Origin: JAIBJN01 sp963847985
GTDB lineage: Bacteria > Actinomycetota > Thermoleophilia > Gaiellales > Gaiellaceae
Reading direction: 5' to 3'
Length of the DNA: 64,000 nt
NCBI GenBank assembly: GCA_963847985.1
Contig: CAWKBS010000008.1
Coordinates: forward strand, 62,001 to 126,000
Part shown: one piece after another, positions 1-9,228 of the stretch
Layout of the letters: every line of letters starts with the position of its first letter
How positions within the stretch are numbered: the stretch's first letter is position 1
Position numbers and translations under genes: made by a program
The notes under the pieces: model-generated
Databases searched by the model: none
What the model saw: the letters and a program-made list of their open reading frames with translations, nothing else
Told to the model about the DNA's origin: nothing

Positions 1-585
1 ACGCACGTCCTCTGCACGCACGGCCACGCCGACCACGTCGTCGGGATCGAGGCGCTCGCCGGGCGCCACGGGGTGCCGCTCCTCGCGCATCCGGACACCG
101 GGGTCGAGGCCGACCAGCGGCTGGCCGACGGCGACACGATCGCGAGCGGCGCCCTGGAGATCCAGGCGCTCTACACGCCCGGCCACTGTCCCGACCACAT
201 CGCGTTCCTCGTCGACGGGACGGGCTGCCTCACGGCCGACTGCCTCTTCAAGGGCACCGTGGGAGGCACGGCGGGCGGCGGCCCGAACGGCTACCGCGAG
301 CAGGTGCACTCGATCATGGAGGTGCTCCTGGCCCTCCCGCCCGAGACGCGGCTTCATCCGGGCCATCGGGAGCCGACCACGGTCGCGGACGAGCTGGAGA
401 CGAACCCCTTCGTCCGCGTCTGGCGGGGCCTCGACGCGGAGGGCTCCGAGCCGTGCCGGGTGCGGGGCGAGGAGGCGACGCTCGTCCTCTGGGGGCCGGA
501 CTACGACGGGACGCACAAGGCCTGGGTCCGCTACGCCGACGGGCGCGACGCCATCGTCGGCGGCTCGCAGGTCGAGCGCGGCTAG
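1..585 (+). CDS. MBL-fold metallo-hydrolase, 5' partial
   Basis: A metallo-beta-lactamase-fold hydrolase whose start lies left of the window; 194 residues are visible and the frame is open from base 1. The zinc motif HGHADH is at visible residues 7-12, a second metal His sits in TPGHCPDH (about 62), the bridging Asp in TADCLF (about 80) and a late His in HPGH (about 119). This arrangement is typical of glyoxalase II-like and related thioesterase/nuclease members; the substrate cannot be read from sequence. The C-terminal 60 residues are an unrecognised extension. It ends two bases before the GTG proposed for the next hydrolase, so the two were probably co-transcribed. Confidence 0.85.
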   Translation, partial: THVLCTHGHADHVVGIEALAGRHGVPLLAHPDTGVEADQRLADGDTIASGALEIQALYTPGHCPDHIAFLVDGTGCLTADCLFKGTVGGTAGGGPNGYREQVHSIMEVLLALPPETRLHPGHREPTTVADELETNPFVRVWRGLDAEGSEPCRVRGEEATLVLWGPDYDGTHKAWVRYADGRDAIVGGSQVERG

Positions 586-587
586 GC

Positions 588-1467
588 GTGGAGGGCCCGC
601 GAGGGGCACGTCGACTTCCGCGGCTACCGCACCTGGTACCGCATCGTCGGTGAGAGCGCCGACGGCCGCGACCCGCTCGTCGCCCTGCACGGCGGGCCCG
701 GCTCGACCCACAACTACTTCGCGCCGCTCGAGCGGCTGGCGGAGGACGGCCGCGCCGTCGTCCTCTACGACCAGATCGGCTGCGGCAACTCGGACCGCCC
801 GCAGGACTTCGACTGGAGCGTCCAGGTCTTCCTCGACGAGCTCGCCACGCTGCGCGACCAGCTCGGGCTCGAGCGGATCCACCTCCTCGGCACGTCCTGG
901 GGCGGCCAGCTCGCCCTCGAGCACGCGCTGAGCGGCTACGGCGGTCTCACGAGCCTCGTGCTGAGCTCGACCCTGGCGAGCATCGGGGAGTGGGTCCTGG
1001 AGGCACGGCGCCTGCGCGCCGCGCTGCCGGCGGACGTCGTCGAGACCCTCGACCGCCATGAGCAGGCTGGCACGTTCGACGACCCGGAGTACCGGGAGGC
1101 GCTCGGCGTCTTCGACGACCACTACATCCACCGCGGCGCCAAGGGGACACCGGAGCTCGCGCGCATGCATGCGGAGAAGGGCCCGGAGGCCTACCTCGCG
1201 ATGGTGGGCCCGAACGAGTGGACGGTCACCGGCGAGCTGCGCGACTGGGACGTCCGCGACCGGCTCGGCGAGATCCAGGTGCCGGCGCTGGTCGCCCGCG
1301 GCGCGTACGACATCTGCACCGAGGCGATCGCGGCGACGCTCCTCGCGGGCCTCCCGAACGCCCGCGGCGTCGTCTTCGAGGAGAGCTCCCACATGCCGGC
1401 TCTCGAGGAGAGCGACCGGTATCTCGAGGTCGTGGGGGCGTTCCTGCGGGAGGCGGAGGGCGATTGA
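588..1467 (+). CDS. Alpha/beta hydrolase, proline iminopeptidase-like, frameshifted at start
   Basis: Serine hydrolase of the proline iminopeptidase family, about 293 residues. Conserved marks are HGGPGSTHNYF (oxyanion region), DQIGCGNSDRP, the nucleophile elbow GTSWGGQ, the acid in GAYDICTE and the catalytic His in ESSHMP. The conserved reading frame is open from 586 but has no ATG, GTG or TTG until 958, deep inside the fold. A GTG at 588 in another frame gives V-E-G; removing one C from the CCC run at 596-598 joins it smoothly to the main frame (V-E-G-R-E-G-H-V-D-F). A single inserted base, real or a sequencing error, is the simplest explanation. It overlaps the next gene by three bases (TTGA). 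Confidence 0.75.
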
Positions 1468-1901
1468 CGGACCAGGATGCGCTCGCGGAGGAGGCGAGGA
1501 CGATCATCGACTCCAACCGGTACATGGTGGTCGCCACCGCCGGCTCCGACGGGTCGCCGTGGGTCTCGCCGGTCTGGTTCGCCACGAAGAACTACCGCGA
1601 TTTCTTCTGGGTCTCCAAGCCAGAGGCGAGGCACTCCCGCAATCTTGCGGTGCGCCGGCAGGTGAGCATCGTGATCTTCGACTCCCAGGTGCGCCCCGGC
1701 AATGCGAAAGCCGTGTACATGTCGGCGCTCGCCGACGAGCTGTCGGGCGACGAGCTCGAGCCGGGCCTGACCGTCTTCTGCGATCACTCGGAGGCACAGG
1801 GGCTTCCTCCGTGGGCGCTGTCCGACGTGCAGGCGCCCGCTCGCCATCGGCTCTACCGCGCGACCGCGCTGGAGCACTTCGTGCTGATGCGATCGCGATG
1901 A
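1464..1901 (+). CDS. Pyridoxamine 5'-phosphate oxidase-family protein
   Basis: A 145-residue protein with the split-barrel flavin-binding fold of the pyridoxamine-phosphate-oxidase/F420-dependent reductase superfamily. Supporting sequence is RYMVVATAGSDGSPWVSPVWF near the N-terminus, HSRNL after the FMN-loop and the core strand VSIVIFDS. The TTG start at 1464 overlaps the hydrolase stop (TTGA) and has a GGAGG-rich stretch just upstream, so translation is probably coupled. In actinobacteria this superfamily uses FMN, F420, haem or biliverdin; which one applies here cannot be decided. The C-terminus (ARHRLYRATALEHFVL) is usual for the group. Confidence 0.75.
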   Translation: MTDQDALAEEARTIIDSNRYMVVATAGSDGSPWVSPVWFATKNYRDFFWVSKPEARHSRNLAVRRQVSIVIFDSQVRPGNAKAVYMSALADELSGDELEPGLTVFCDHSEAQGLPPWALSDVQAPARHRLYRATALEHFVLMRSR

Positions 1902-1931
1902 GCGGTTGGCCGTAGCCGTCTAGCCGGCGGC

Positions 1932-2876
1932 CTAGGGGCCGCTTGCTTCGGCCTGCGCGCGCCTTGCAGTGGCCGGCCGGACTGCCGTCCGCAGAGTGCG
2001 CCAGCCCCGGGTCGCTCCCTTGACCGGCGTGAGGCCCGCGAACCAGGCCAGCGCCGAGGCGGTCCCGTAGGTGAGGCCCGCGGCGGTCTCGACGGCGTGG
2101 AGGACGAGGCCGGCCTGGACGGCGGTCGACATCGGCAGGCCCTGCGCGTAGAGCGCTCCGGAAGCGGCTGCGCCGGCAACTCCCACGTTGCCGGGTGTGA
2201 GGGGGAGGAGTGCGGCGAGCTCGAGGGCCGGGACGACCGCCAGCGCGTGGCGCGGCGAGCCGACGTCGAGCCCGGCGAGCACGACCGCGATCGCCGCGGC
2301 CTTCGCCATCGGCGAGAGGAATGCGAGGCACACGAGCTGCGCGGTCCCGCGGCTCAGCGCAGCGACCACGAGCGCTACCGGCAGCACGAGCGGGAGGAGG
2401 ATCAGGAAGCCGGGGAGGGCCGCCGCGATCGCGAGCGCTGCCAGCGCCGCGAGGCGCGCGCCCTGGATGACGCCGAACCAGGGGACGATCCGGCGCCGGC
2501 CGCCGGCCGGGAGCTTCTCGAGGAGGAGGACGGCGCGAACGAGGTCGCCCAGGTGGGCCGGGGCGACGGAGTTCACGAAGGATCCGACCCCGTAGCGGGC
2601 GCAGGCGTCCACGCGGCCGATCTCGCCGCCCGCGCGGAGAATCGCATCGCGCCAGGCCAGCCCGCAGAACACCGGGGCGGCCGCGAAGAGCGCTCCCGAG
2701 AGGATGAGGAGCTCCGGTCGGATGCGGGCGAGCCCTTCCGCCGCGTGCGCGACGGCCGGGCCGAGCTGCGGCCAGAGGGCGATCGTGGCGACGACGGCCA
2801 GTGCGAGGCAGGCGACCGAAAGCAGCACTTGCCGGCGGTGGCCGCTGCGCGCCGGGTTCGCGCCGCTAGCGAGCAC
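1932..2876 (-). CDS. Lysylphosphatidylglycerol synthase TM-region / UPF0104 family protein
   Basis: A 314-residue integral membrane protein with about eight hydrophobic segments. The spacing of helices and the late motif LTPGNVGVAGAA match the flippase-like domain of MprF and AglD2 (LPG_synthase_TM family). It has no C-terminal aminoacyl-transferase domain, so if it works in envelope lipid metabolism it is as a translocator or scaffold (inference). The start is a GTG at 2876. The gene converges with the oxidoreductase at 1464 with a 30-base gap. Substrate unknown. Confidence 0.7.
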   Translation of the reverse strand: MLASGANPARSGHRRQVLLSVACLALAVVATIALWPQLGPAVAHAAEGLARIRPELLILSGALFAAAPVFCGLAWRDAILRAGGEIGRVDACARYGVGSFVNSVAPAHLGDLVRAVLLLEKLPAGGRRRIVPWFGVIQGARLAALAALAIAAALPGFLILLPLVLPVALVVAALSRGTAQLVCLAFLSPMAKAAAIAVVLAGLDVGSPRHALAVVPALELAALLPLTPGNVGVAGAAASGALYAQGLPMSTAVQAGLVLHAVETAAGLTYGTASALAWFAGLTPVKGATRGWRTLRTAVRPATARRAQAEASGP

Positions 2877-3134
2877 GTGGGGCCGACCTCCTCGAGCTGT
2901 GTCCTTGCCGGTGCGCCATCACTCCCTTCTTCGGCAGGACGCGGACGGCTCCACCCCCCAAAGTGGTGGTTATCCGGCCGCGGGCTGGTGAACCCCGAAG
3001 AGCCGCCGGCGCGCTAGGCCATTAGTCGGTCACGTTGACGGCGGCGGCGCGAGCTCCGGCAAGCCCTCGCGGGCAACGCTGGCCAGGAACTTGCCGCTGT
3101 CGCGGATCCGCCGCTCGAGCGTCTCGAAGTCCCT

Positions 3135-3333
3135 CAACGGCGACCCGACCACCGATCCCGAGCGTGTCAGCTTTCTCCACCGCCACTTCGAGGCCGCCCG
3201 AACGGCCGTCGAGAGCGGCATCCCACTCCGCGGCTACTTCGTCTGGTCGCTGCTCGACAACTTCGAGTGGGCGCACGGCTACGGCTACCGCTTCGGGATC
3301 GTCCACGTCGTGTGGTCTGCCCGACCAATCTGA
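3135..3333 (+). pseudogene. GH1 beta-glucosidase C-terminal remnant
   Basis: A scrap of a family 1 glycoside hydrolase. Residues DPERVSFLHRHFEAARTAV and then GYFVWSLLDNFEWAHGYGYR are the diagnostic C-terminal part of GH1 enzymes (the W-S-L-x-D-N-F-E-W-x-x-G-Y signature). The first ~370 residues, including both catalytic glutamates, are absent, and the reading diverges after GIVHV, where the family continues VDY. There is no plausible start or ribosome site. It is a leftover of gene loss or transfer between the membrane protein at 1932 and the reductase at 3357. Confidence 0.75.
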
Positions 3334-3356
3334 TCCTCCGCGCTACCGCGTAGCCG

Positions 3357-3968
3357 CTACTCCTCAGCGAACGACCCGTACTTGATCTCGCTCCCGGGCT
3401 TGTAGGTCGCCATGACCACGCCCGACGAGGAGACCGCGGAGTCGGTGAGCGTGAGGCCGGCCGGGACGGCGCCTTCGGCGAACAGCCGCTTGCCCGTTCC
3501 GAGCACGACCGGGAAGATCATCAGCCTGAACTCGTCGACAAGGTTGTGCTGGAGCAGCGTCTGGAGCAGGTTCGCGCTGCCGTGCACCTGGAGCTCCGGC
3601 CCGTCGCCCTCTTTGAGCGCCGCGACCGCCTCGGCGGCGTCGCCCTCGAGCAGGGTCGAGTTCTCCCACTCGACCGTCTCGAGCGTGCGCGAGGCGACGT
3701 GCTTGCGGGCGGCGTTCAGCGGCCCGGCCCCCGCCTCCTCGCTCGCGGTCGGCCAGAACGCGGCGAAGATCTCGTAGGTCTTCCGGCCGAGCAGCAGGTC
3801 GAAGGGCTTGCCCATGAGCTCGCCCATCCGCGCGCCCATCGCGTCGTCCCAGTAGCCGTGCGACCAGCCTCCGTGCTCGAAGCCGTCGTCCGGATCCTCC
3901 TCCGGGCCCCCGGGGGCCTGCATGACGCCGTCCAGGGTCAGGAACGTGCTGACGACGATCGGTCTCAT
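3357..3968 (-). CDS. Dihydrofolate reductase-family (RibD C-terminal-like) protein
   Basis: A 203-residue single-domain protein of the DHFR/RibD-C fold. It begins MRPIVVSTFLTLDGVMQAPG, a family hallmark, and carries LLLGRKTYEIFAAFWP and the NADPH-binding VHGSANLLQTLL. Such stand-alone proteins are widespread in actinobacteria and are usually of unknown substrate. The ATG at 3968 is chosen over an upstream start because GAGAGGAG lies 7 bases before it and homology begins there. Nothing nearby suggests folate metabolism. Confidence 0.8.
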   Translation of the reverse strand: MRPIVVSTFLTLDGVMQAPGGPEEDPDDGFEHGGWSHGYWDDAMGARMGELMGKPFDLLLGRKTYEIFAAFWPTASEEAGAGPLNAARKHVASRTLETVEWENSTLLEGDAAEAVAALKEGDGPELQVHGSANLLQTLLQHNLVDEFRLMIFPVVLGTGKRLFAEGAVPAGLTLTDSAVSSSGVVMATYKPGSEIKYGSFAEE

Positions 3969-4055
3969 CTCGTTCTCCTCTCGATCTCGGTGCTTTCCTT
4001 GGTGACCTGTCGGCAGCGGGACACTCATCGGTCCCCGGTCGGCGGAGTTTGACAC

Positions 4056-4116
4056 CTCCGAGGGGGTGGGTTTAGTGTCGCTAAATCGGGTTGTTCCCGT
4101 GCTCCGAGGGGGTGGG
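4056..4116 (+). repeat. Direct repeat pair upstream of secreted protein
   Basis: The 15-mer CTCCGAGGGGGTGGG occurs at 4056-4070 and again at 4102-4116, 46 bp apart, in front of the secreted protein at 4167. Tandem sites at this spacing could be regulator operators; no family is recognised. Confidence 0.6.
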
Positions 4117-4166
4117 GCCCCGAACGGGGACGGGTCCAATCGGGAGCTAGGGAAAGGAGAGGTGTC

Positions 4167-4697
4167 ATGAGGCGATGCTTATCGCTGCTCGGCCTGGTCG
4201 CGGTGGTTGCTGCCGTCGCCGTGCCTGCGTCCGCAGTTCCGCCGACGACCACGACCGTCAGCCAGCAGGCGACGCTGACCAACCCGACCGCCTGCGGCAG
4301 CTACGGCGTCGAGTGGAAGATCAACCTGACGATCGAGAGCAAGACCTACTTCGACAGTCAGGGCCGGCGGACGATGCTCGTCCAGGACTTCAAGGAGAAC
4401 AACACCGTCAGGAACACCGTCACCGGGCTGACGCTCCAGGAGGGCCCCGACGAGTTCGTCCAGACGACCACGTACGACCCCGAGACCGGGCGCCGACTGC
4501 TCATCTACATCAGGGGCGTGTCCGCGATCGTGCGCCGCGGCGACGAGGTCCTCGTCGACAAGGGGAAGATCTGGATCGACGGTCAGACCGGCCGGATCAT
4601 CGACTCCACCGGGCCGCACCCGCTCCGCGAGCTGCTGGACGGGAGCTTCAACATCGCCCTGGCGTTGCCGGGCTTCTGCGACATCCTTCGCCCATAG
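4167..4697 (+). CDS. Secreted hypothetical protein
   Basis: A 176-residue protein with a clear signal peptide (about 24 residues, ending VPASA) and a mature all-beta-looking domain with Cys at about 43 and near the C-terminus (GFCDILRP), which may form a disulfide. I do not recognise the family. The ATG has a strong upstream site (AAAGGAGAGG). A 14-bp perfect stem-loop follows the stop, and a 15-mer direct repeat lies upstream, so it looks like a single-gene, separately regulated unit. It is probably extracellular. Confidence 0.7.
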   Translation: MRRCLSLLGLVAVVAAVAVPASAVPPTTTTVSQQATLTNPTACGSYGVEWKINLTIESKTYFDSQGRRTMLVQDFKENNTVRNTVTGLTLQEGPDEFVQTTTYDPETGRRLLIYIRGVSAIVRRGDEVLVDKGKIWIDGQTGRIIDSTGPHPLRELLDGSFNIALALPGFCDILRP

Positions 4698-4703
4698 GCC
4701 GCA

Positions 4704-4745
4704 GCGTGAGGGGCGCGGAGGCACGAGCCGACGCGCCCCTCACGC
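4704..4745 (+). terminator. Stem-loop terminator
   Basis: Perfect 14-bp stem GCGTGAGGGGCGCG paired with CGCGCCCCTCACGC around a 14-nt loop, just past the stop of the secreted protein. There is no long T-run. Confidence 0.65.
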
Positions 4746-4801
4746 TTCAAGGCAGCACCGGGCGCAGCCCCGCCGGCGTCGGTTGACCCGCTCGCAGCTC
4801 T

Positions 4802-5824
4802 TTGACAGCATCGGTGGCGGACGATCGAGGGAGGGCCGGAATCAGACGACGGAGTCTCATACGAGTCACGCTCGCGGTGTCGTTCGCGGCAGGCTTGCTG
4901 GCGATCGGGCTGGGAGGAGCCGGAGCCGCGACGGCGGACGGCTCGCCGTGCCCGTCGTCGGGCGGCAAGCTCTGCGTGACCGTCTCGCACACGCCTCTCG
5001 AGGTGTCGGCCTCCACCGCGGAGGCGCCGACGTTCGTCGCCTTCGACGCGACCGTCCGGAACGCCGGCAACAGCAAGCTCACCCGCGTCATGGTCAGCGC
5101 GTGCCTGGTCGCGGGCTCTCACGGCGAGACCTGCGCGCCGGCTCCGCCGGGCGCTTCCTTCCACTCGGCGGCCTCGAGCGCGGGCGACTGCACGATCGCC
5201 GGGGCGACGGCGCGCTGCGAGCTGGGGTTCCTCAAGCGCGGCAAGGAGGCGACGATCGAGCTCGTTGCCCGCGCGCCTGTCGCGGCCGGAAGCTTCCGGA
5301 ACCTGGTCAGCGTCTCCGCCAAGGAGCAGGCCACGATCACCGTCTCCCAGCCGGTGACGACGCTTGCCCTCGGAGGCCCGAGCGCAAGCTCCTTCGTCCC
5401 CGAAGGCACGGCGACGCAGCTGCTCGCGGCGGACGAAGGCCAGAGCGGACTGTCGAAGATTCCCGCGGCGCACGACGACCTCACCGCCGAGCTCGCCATC
5501 ACGGACGACCCGCCGTTCGTGTGCCCCAAGCGCGAGATCTGCAGGGAAGGGGGCTGGGTGAGCGCCACGATCCCCGGCTCGTTCGACGCCTTGCAGTTCG
5601 TGCTGCACTGGCCCGACAAGTTCGTGTCGAAGAAGCAACGGACGAAGAACTTCGTGCTCTTCTACATCGCCTGCGACACGTGTGCGCTCGAGATCATCCG
5701 CGACCGCTGCAAATCGGCCACGCCTTCGGCCGCCGAACGGCCGTGCCTCTGGAACATCCGCGATCTGAAGCGCGACGGCTTCGAGGCGACGCTCATCTCC
5801 TCGCACAACGGGAAGATGCACTAG
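4802..5824 (+). CDS. Secreted protein with DUF11/CARDB-like domain
   Basis: A 340-residue exported protein. The N-terminus has a basic segment followed by a hydrophobic stretch ending GGAGAATADG, a plausible signal peptide. Residues ~60-190 (AFDATVRNAGNSKLTRV, then LKRGKEATIELVARAP) resemble the immunoglobulin-like repeat seen in DUF11 and CARDB surface proteins. The C-terminal ~130 residues have six Cys, including CDTC, and no family I recognise. The start is uncertain: TTG 4802 or GTG 4814, neither with a good ribosome site. Confidence 0.6.
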   Translation: MTASVADDRGRAGIRRRSLIRVTLAVSFAAGLLAIGLGGAGAATADGSPCPSSGGKLCVTVSHTPLEVSASTAEAPTFVAFDATVRNAGNSKLTRVMVSACLVAGSHGETCAPAPPGASFHSAASSAGDCTIAGATARCELGFLKRGKEATIELVARAPVAAGSFRNLVSVSAKEQATITVSQPVTTLALGGPSASSFVPEGTATQLLAADEGQSGLSKIPAAHDDLTAELAITDDPPFVCPKREICREGGWVSATIPGSFDALQFVLHWPDKFVSKKQRTKNFVLFYIACDTCALEIIRDRCKSATPSAAERPCLWNIRDLKRDGFEATLISSHNGKMH

Positions 5825-5842
5825 CGACCGGGGACCGGTGTG

Positions 5843-8800
5843 CTAGGCGGCGGTCGCGTCCAGCGCCCGCAACGAGGCCCGGACGCGTTCCACGGAGACG
5901 ACGTCGTCCTTCCGCTCGAGGCGTCCCAGCGCCTCTTCCAGGCACTCCCGCGCTTTGTCGCTGCCGATGAGCGCGAGCACCTCGGCCAGGTCCTCGAGCG
6001 CGTCGGCCTGGAGAATCAGCGCGTCCGTCCCCTCCAGGAGCTCGACGGCTTCGCGCGCGAGCTCCTCCGCGTCCCCTTCGACGCCCCGGCGCGCGAGCGC
6101 CTTCCCCCGGACCGACCGCCACAGGGCCTGGGACGTGAGATCGTCGTCGGCCGAGAGCTCCTCGGCGACGCGGGTGAGCTCCTCCGCCTCGGCGTAGCGG
6201 CCCTGGGCGTAGACCGCCCGGGAAAGCTCGCCCGCGGCGGTTGAGCGAAAGTAGTGCTCGCCCATCTCCGTGAGCTCGTCGAAGTCGCGGCGGAGCTCGC
6301 GCTCGGCCGCAGCCGGATCGCCGGCGAGCAGCTCGACCCGGCACGATTGCTGCGACGTGGAGGCCGCGACGACGCTGCGTCCGAACTCCTCGAGCATCAG
6401 ACGCGCGCGCGTGTAGAGATCGCGCGCGGCGGCGAAGTCGCCCTGCATGGCCCGGAGTCCGCTGAGCAGGCTCATGACGAGCCCCTGCGTCCTCCGGTCC
6501 TCGGGCGCCTCGGCGACGATCGACTCGCAGCGCTCGATCGCCTCGGCGACGGGCGTCGGCCCGTACAAGGCGGAGATCGCATACTGCGAGGCGGCATGCT
6601 GCCGCTGCCGCTCGTCCTCGCCGAGCGAGGCGTGCTCCATCGCTCGTTGCGCGGCCGCGGCCGCGTCTCCGTAGCGGCAGGCGGTCCCGTGCGCCCAGGC
6701 AAGCATACGCAGCGCCCGCGCCAGCTCCACGTGATCGCCGGCAGCCTCGAGGACCGGGAGCCCGCGCTCGGCCTCGACGACGACCTGCTCGGTCCAGTCC
6801 TCGGGATCGGCGGAGTGGCTGCGGACCCGCAGGCGGAGGAGGCGGGCGCTAGCCGCGATCCCGTCCTCGCCCGTGCCCGCGGCGGTCTCGATTGCCTCGT
6901 CGAGGAAGGTCTCCGCCCAGGCGAACTCCCCGATCGCCATCATCACCTCGGCCAGGTCGGGCAGGCGCGCCAGCCTGGCGCGGCTGTCGGTCGGCATGAG
7001 CGCGACCGCGCGGCGAAGGAGGTTCGCCGCAGCGGGCATGTCGCCGCGGGAGAACGCTCGCTTCCCGGCCGAGAAGAGTCGGGCGGCCGCCCTGGCTCCG
7101 AGCTCGCGTCCGTGGTCGTCCAGGGGGCCGAGCTCGGAGAGGCACTTGTGCGCCTGCTCGAGGTGGTAGCCGAGGATCTCCTCGTACTCGACGGCTCGGT
7201 CGCGATCCTGGTTCACGCGGTCGGCCCAGGCGACGAAGCGCTCGTGGAGAATCGCGCGGGAGCTCTTGAGGAGGCCCCTGTAAGTGGCGTCGCGGATCAG
7301 GATGTGGCCAAAGCGATACCTCGGTTCCGTCGAGAGGTCGGCCCGCTCGGGCCGGGTGAGCCGCTTCTGCGCCAGCGCCTCGAGGGACGCCGGGACGTCC
7401 TCCCGGACCCGCTCCGAGACGAGCTCTTGGACGGCACCCTGGACGAACACCTGCCCGACGACGCTGGCTGCCCCGATCACCTCCCGCTCCTCCGAGTCGA
7501 GGCTCTCCAGGCGCGCGGCGAGGAGGGCGTGAATCGTCGGCGGCATCGAGACGGTCGCGAGGTCGCCCGCCGCGACCCAGACCTCGCCGGCGCGGTGGAG
7601 CAGGCCCTCTTCGACCATCATCTCGAGCAGCTGCTCGACGAAGAGCGGATTCCCTTCTGAGGCGGCGGCGATCCTTGCGCGCACGTCGTCGTCGACCTGA
7701 GCCTGGCCGAGGAGCTGCTCGACGACCCTGCCGACGTCGGCCTCGCGGAGCGGCTCGAGAGCGATCGTCAACCCGCCCGCTCGTTCACCCCAATCCTCTC
7801 TGATCTCCAGGAACTCCGGTCGTGCGAGACAGACGAGCAGCATCGACCCCTCGGCCTCCTGCGTGAGGTGCTCGACGAACTCGAGGAACGTCGTCTCCGC
7901 CCAGTGGACGTCCTCGAAAGCGAGGACGAGCGGGCGGCGGGCAGCGATCGCCTCGAGCAGCTTGCGGGCCCCCCAGAACACCTCGTGGACGGGAAACTGG
8001 GCGGTGCCGGAGAGCCCGATGGCGGAGGCGACCCGCTCGACGACGCCCGTAGCCTCGGGGCCCGCGAGCCGCCCGAGCTTTTCCAGCGCGACCTCGGGCG
8101 TGTCGTCGTCCGAGATGGCGGCCGCCTGCCGCATCGCCTCGCGCAGAGGCCAGAACGTCATTCCCCGTCCGTAGGCGAGGCAACGGCCGCTCAGGAGCAG
8201 CTCGTCGGCCTCCAGCGAATCCTGGAGCGCGGCGAGCAGGCGCGACTTGCCCACGCCCGCTTCGCCGAGGACCGTCACCAGTCGGCAGCGCTCCTCGCTC
8301 CGCGCGCGCTCGTGCTCCTGCAGGAGCGTGCGCAACTCGGAGTCCCTGCCCACGAGCGGGGTACCTGCCCGAGCGGCTCCGTCGGGACGAGCGAGCCCGA
8401 GGAGCCGGTACGCCGGGACGCGCTCCGCCTTTCCCTTGAGGTCGAGCGGCTCGACCGGCTCGACCTCGATCGCCTCGCGGGTCAGACGGTGGGTCAAGGG
8501 GCCGATCAGGATCTCCATGCCACCGGCCGCCTGCTCGAGCCGGGCGGCGACGTTGACCGGGTCCCCGACGACGAAATGCTCTCCCGCGGTCGGGTCTCCG
8601 GCCACGACCTCACCGGTGTTCACGCCGATACGGCTGGTCAGCCGGACACCCCAGCCGGCCTCGAGCTCGTCGTTCAGGTGCACGAGCGCCGCGCGCATGC
8701 CTTCGGCGGCGACCACGGCGCGAAACGCGTCGTCCTCGCGCACGACCGGGAGCCCGAACACCGCCATCACCGCGTCGCCGATGAACTTCTCGACAACGCC

Positions 8801-9037
8801 GCCGTGACTCTCGAGCACGCGTCGCATCTCGTCGAAGTAACGCGTCATCAAGGCGCGCAGCGACTCCGAGTCGAGGCTCTCGCCGAGGCTCGTCGATCCG
8901 GCCAGGTCGCAGAAGACGACGGTGACGAGCTTCCGCATTACCTGCGGGGCATCGTCCGGCACCAGCTTCGCCCCGCAGAACCCGCAGAGACGGAACCTCT
9001 CGGGGTTCTCCTCGCCGCAGTTGGGGCAGACCCTCAT
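5843..9037 (-). CDS. Zinc-ribbon adenylate/guanylate cyclase with AAA ATPase and TPR domains
   Basis: A 1064-residue multidomain regulator. Order: double-zinc ribbon (CPNCGEEN then CGFCGAKL, residues 3-24); class III nucleotide cyclase (about 35-215: VVFCDLAGSTSLGE with the first metal Asp, EKFIGDAVMAVFG with the second metal Asp, then VNVAARLEQAA); a Walker A GEAGVGKS near 270 with AFEDVHWAE as Walker B; and a TPR-rich C-terminal half. This architecture is common in soil actinobacteria. The cyclase metal Asp pair is intact, so catalysis is likely. The ATG at 9037 is preferred because the zinc ribbon begins immediately. It stands alone, divergent from the lyase homologue at 9229; the trigger is unknown. 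Confidence 0.85.
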   Translation of the reverse strand: MRVCPNCGEENPERFRLCGFCGAKLVPDDAPQVMRKLVTVVFCDLAGSTSLGESLDSESLRALMTRYFDEMRRVLESHGGVVEKFIGDAVMAVFGLPVVREDDAFRAVVAAEGMRAALVHLNDELEAGWGVRLTSRIGVNTGEVVAGDPTAGEHFVVGDPVNVAARLEQAAGGMEILIGPLTHRLTREAIEVEPVEPLDLKGKAERVPAYRLLGLARPDGAARAGTPLVGRDSELRTLLQEHERARSEERCRLVTVLGEAGVGKSRLLAALQDSLEADELLLSGRCLAYGRGMTFWPLREAMRQAAAISDDDTPEVALEKLGRLAGPEATGVVERVASAIGLSGTAQFPVHEVFWGARKLLEAIAARRPLVLAFEDVHWAETTFLEFVEHLTQEAEGSMLLVCLARPEFLEIREDWGERAGGLTIALEPLREADVGRVVEQLLGQAQVDDDVRARIAAASEGNPLFVEQLLEMMVEEGLLHRAGEVWVAAGDLATVSMPPTIHALLAARLESLDSEEREVIGAASVVGQVFVQGAVQELVSERVREDVPASLEALAQKRLTRPERADLSTEPRYRFGHILIRDATYRGLLKSSRAILHERFVAWADRVNQDRDRAVEYEEILGYHLEQAHKCLSELGPLDDHGRELGARAAARLFSAGKRAFSRGDMPAAANLLRRAVALMPTDSRARLARLPDLAEVMMAIGEFAWAETFLDEAIETAAGTGEDGIAASARLLRLRVRSHSADPEDWTEQVVVEAERGLPVLEAAGDHVELARALRMLAWAHGTACRYGDAAAAAQRAMEHASLGEDERQRQHAASQYAISALYGPTPVAEAIERCESIVAEAPEDRRTQGLVMSLLSGLRAMQGDFAAARDLYTRARLMLEEFGRSVVAASTSQQSCRVELLAGDPAAAERELRRDFDELTEMGEHYFRSTAAGELSRAVYAQGRYAEAEELTRVAEELSADDDLTSQALWRSVRGKALARRGVEGDAEELAREAVELLEGTDALILQADALEDLAEVLALIGSDKARECLEEALGRLERKDDVVSVERVRASLRALDATAA

Positions 9038-9228
9038 TTGCTGCGAGTGTACGCGCCTCGGCCCGGCGATCCCCGCCCCTCCGATCCGCATATACTCGCG
9101 GCGCTCGTGGGGGATACAGGCCGGGCAGCCGGGTGGCCGCGACGGCGATGCCGTCTCTTCTTCTGTCCATGCCCCGGGTGGCGGGCTCCCCCGGACATCG
9201 ACCTACGACCGAGCAAAGGAGGAGGGCG

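Noticed and set aside
3030..3221. Minus-strand gene over the GH1 remnant
   Set aside because: Short, no start signal, and largely antisense to the recognisable GH1 fragment.
5364..5561. Short frame inside the secreted DUF11-like protein
   Set aside because: Out-of-frame shadow; the main frame has coherent secretion signal and beta-domain sequence.
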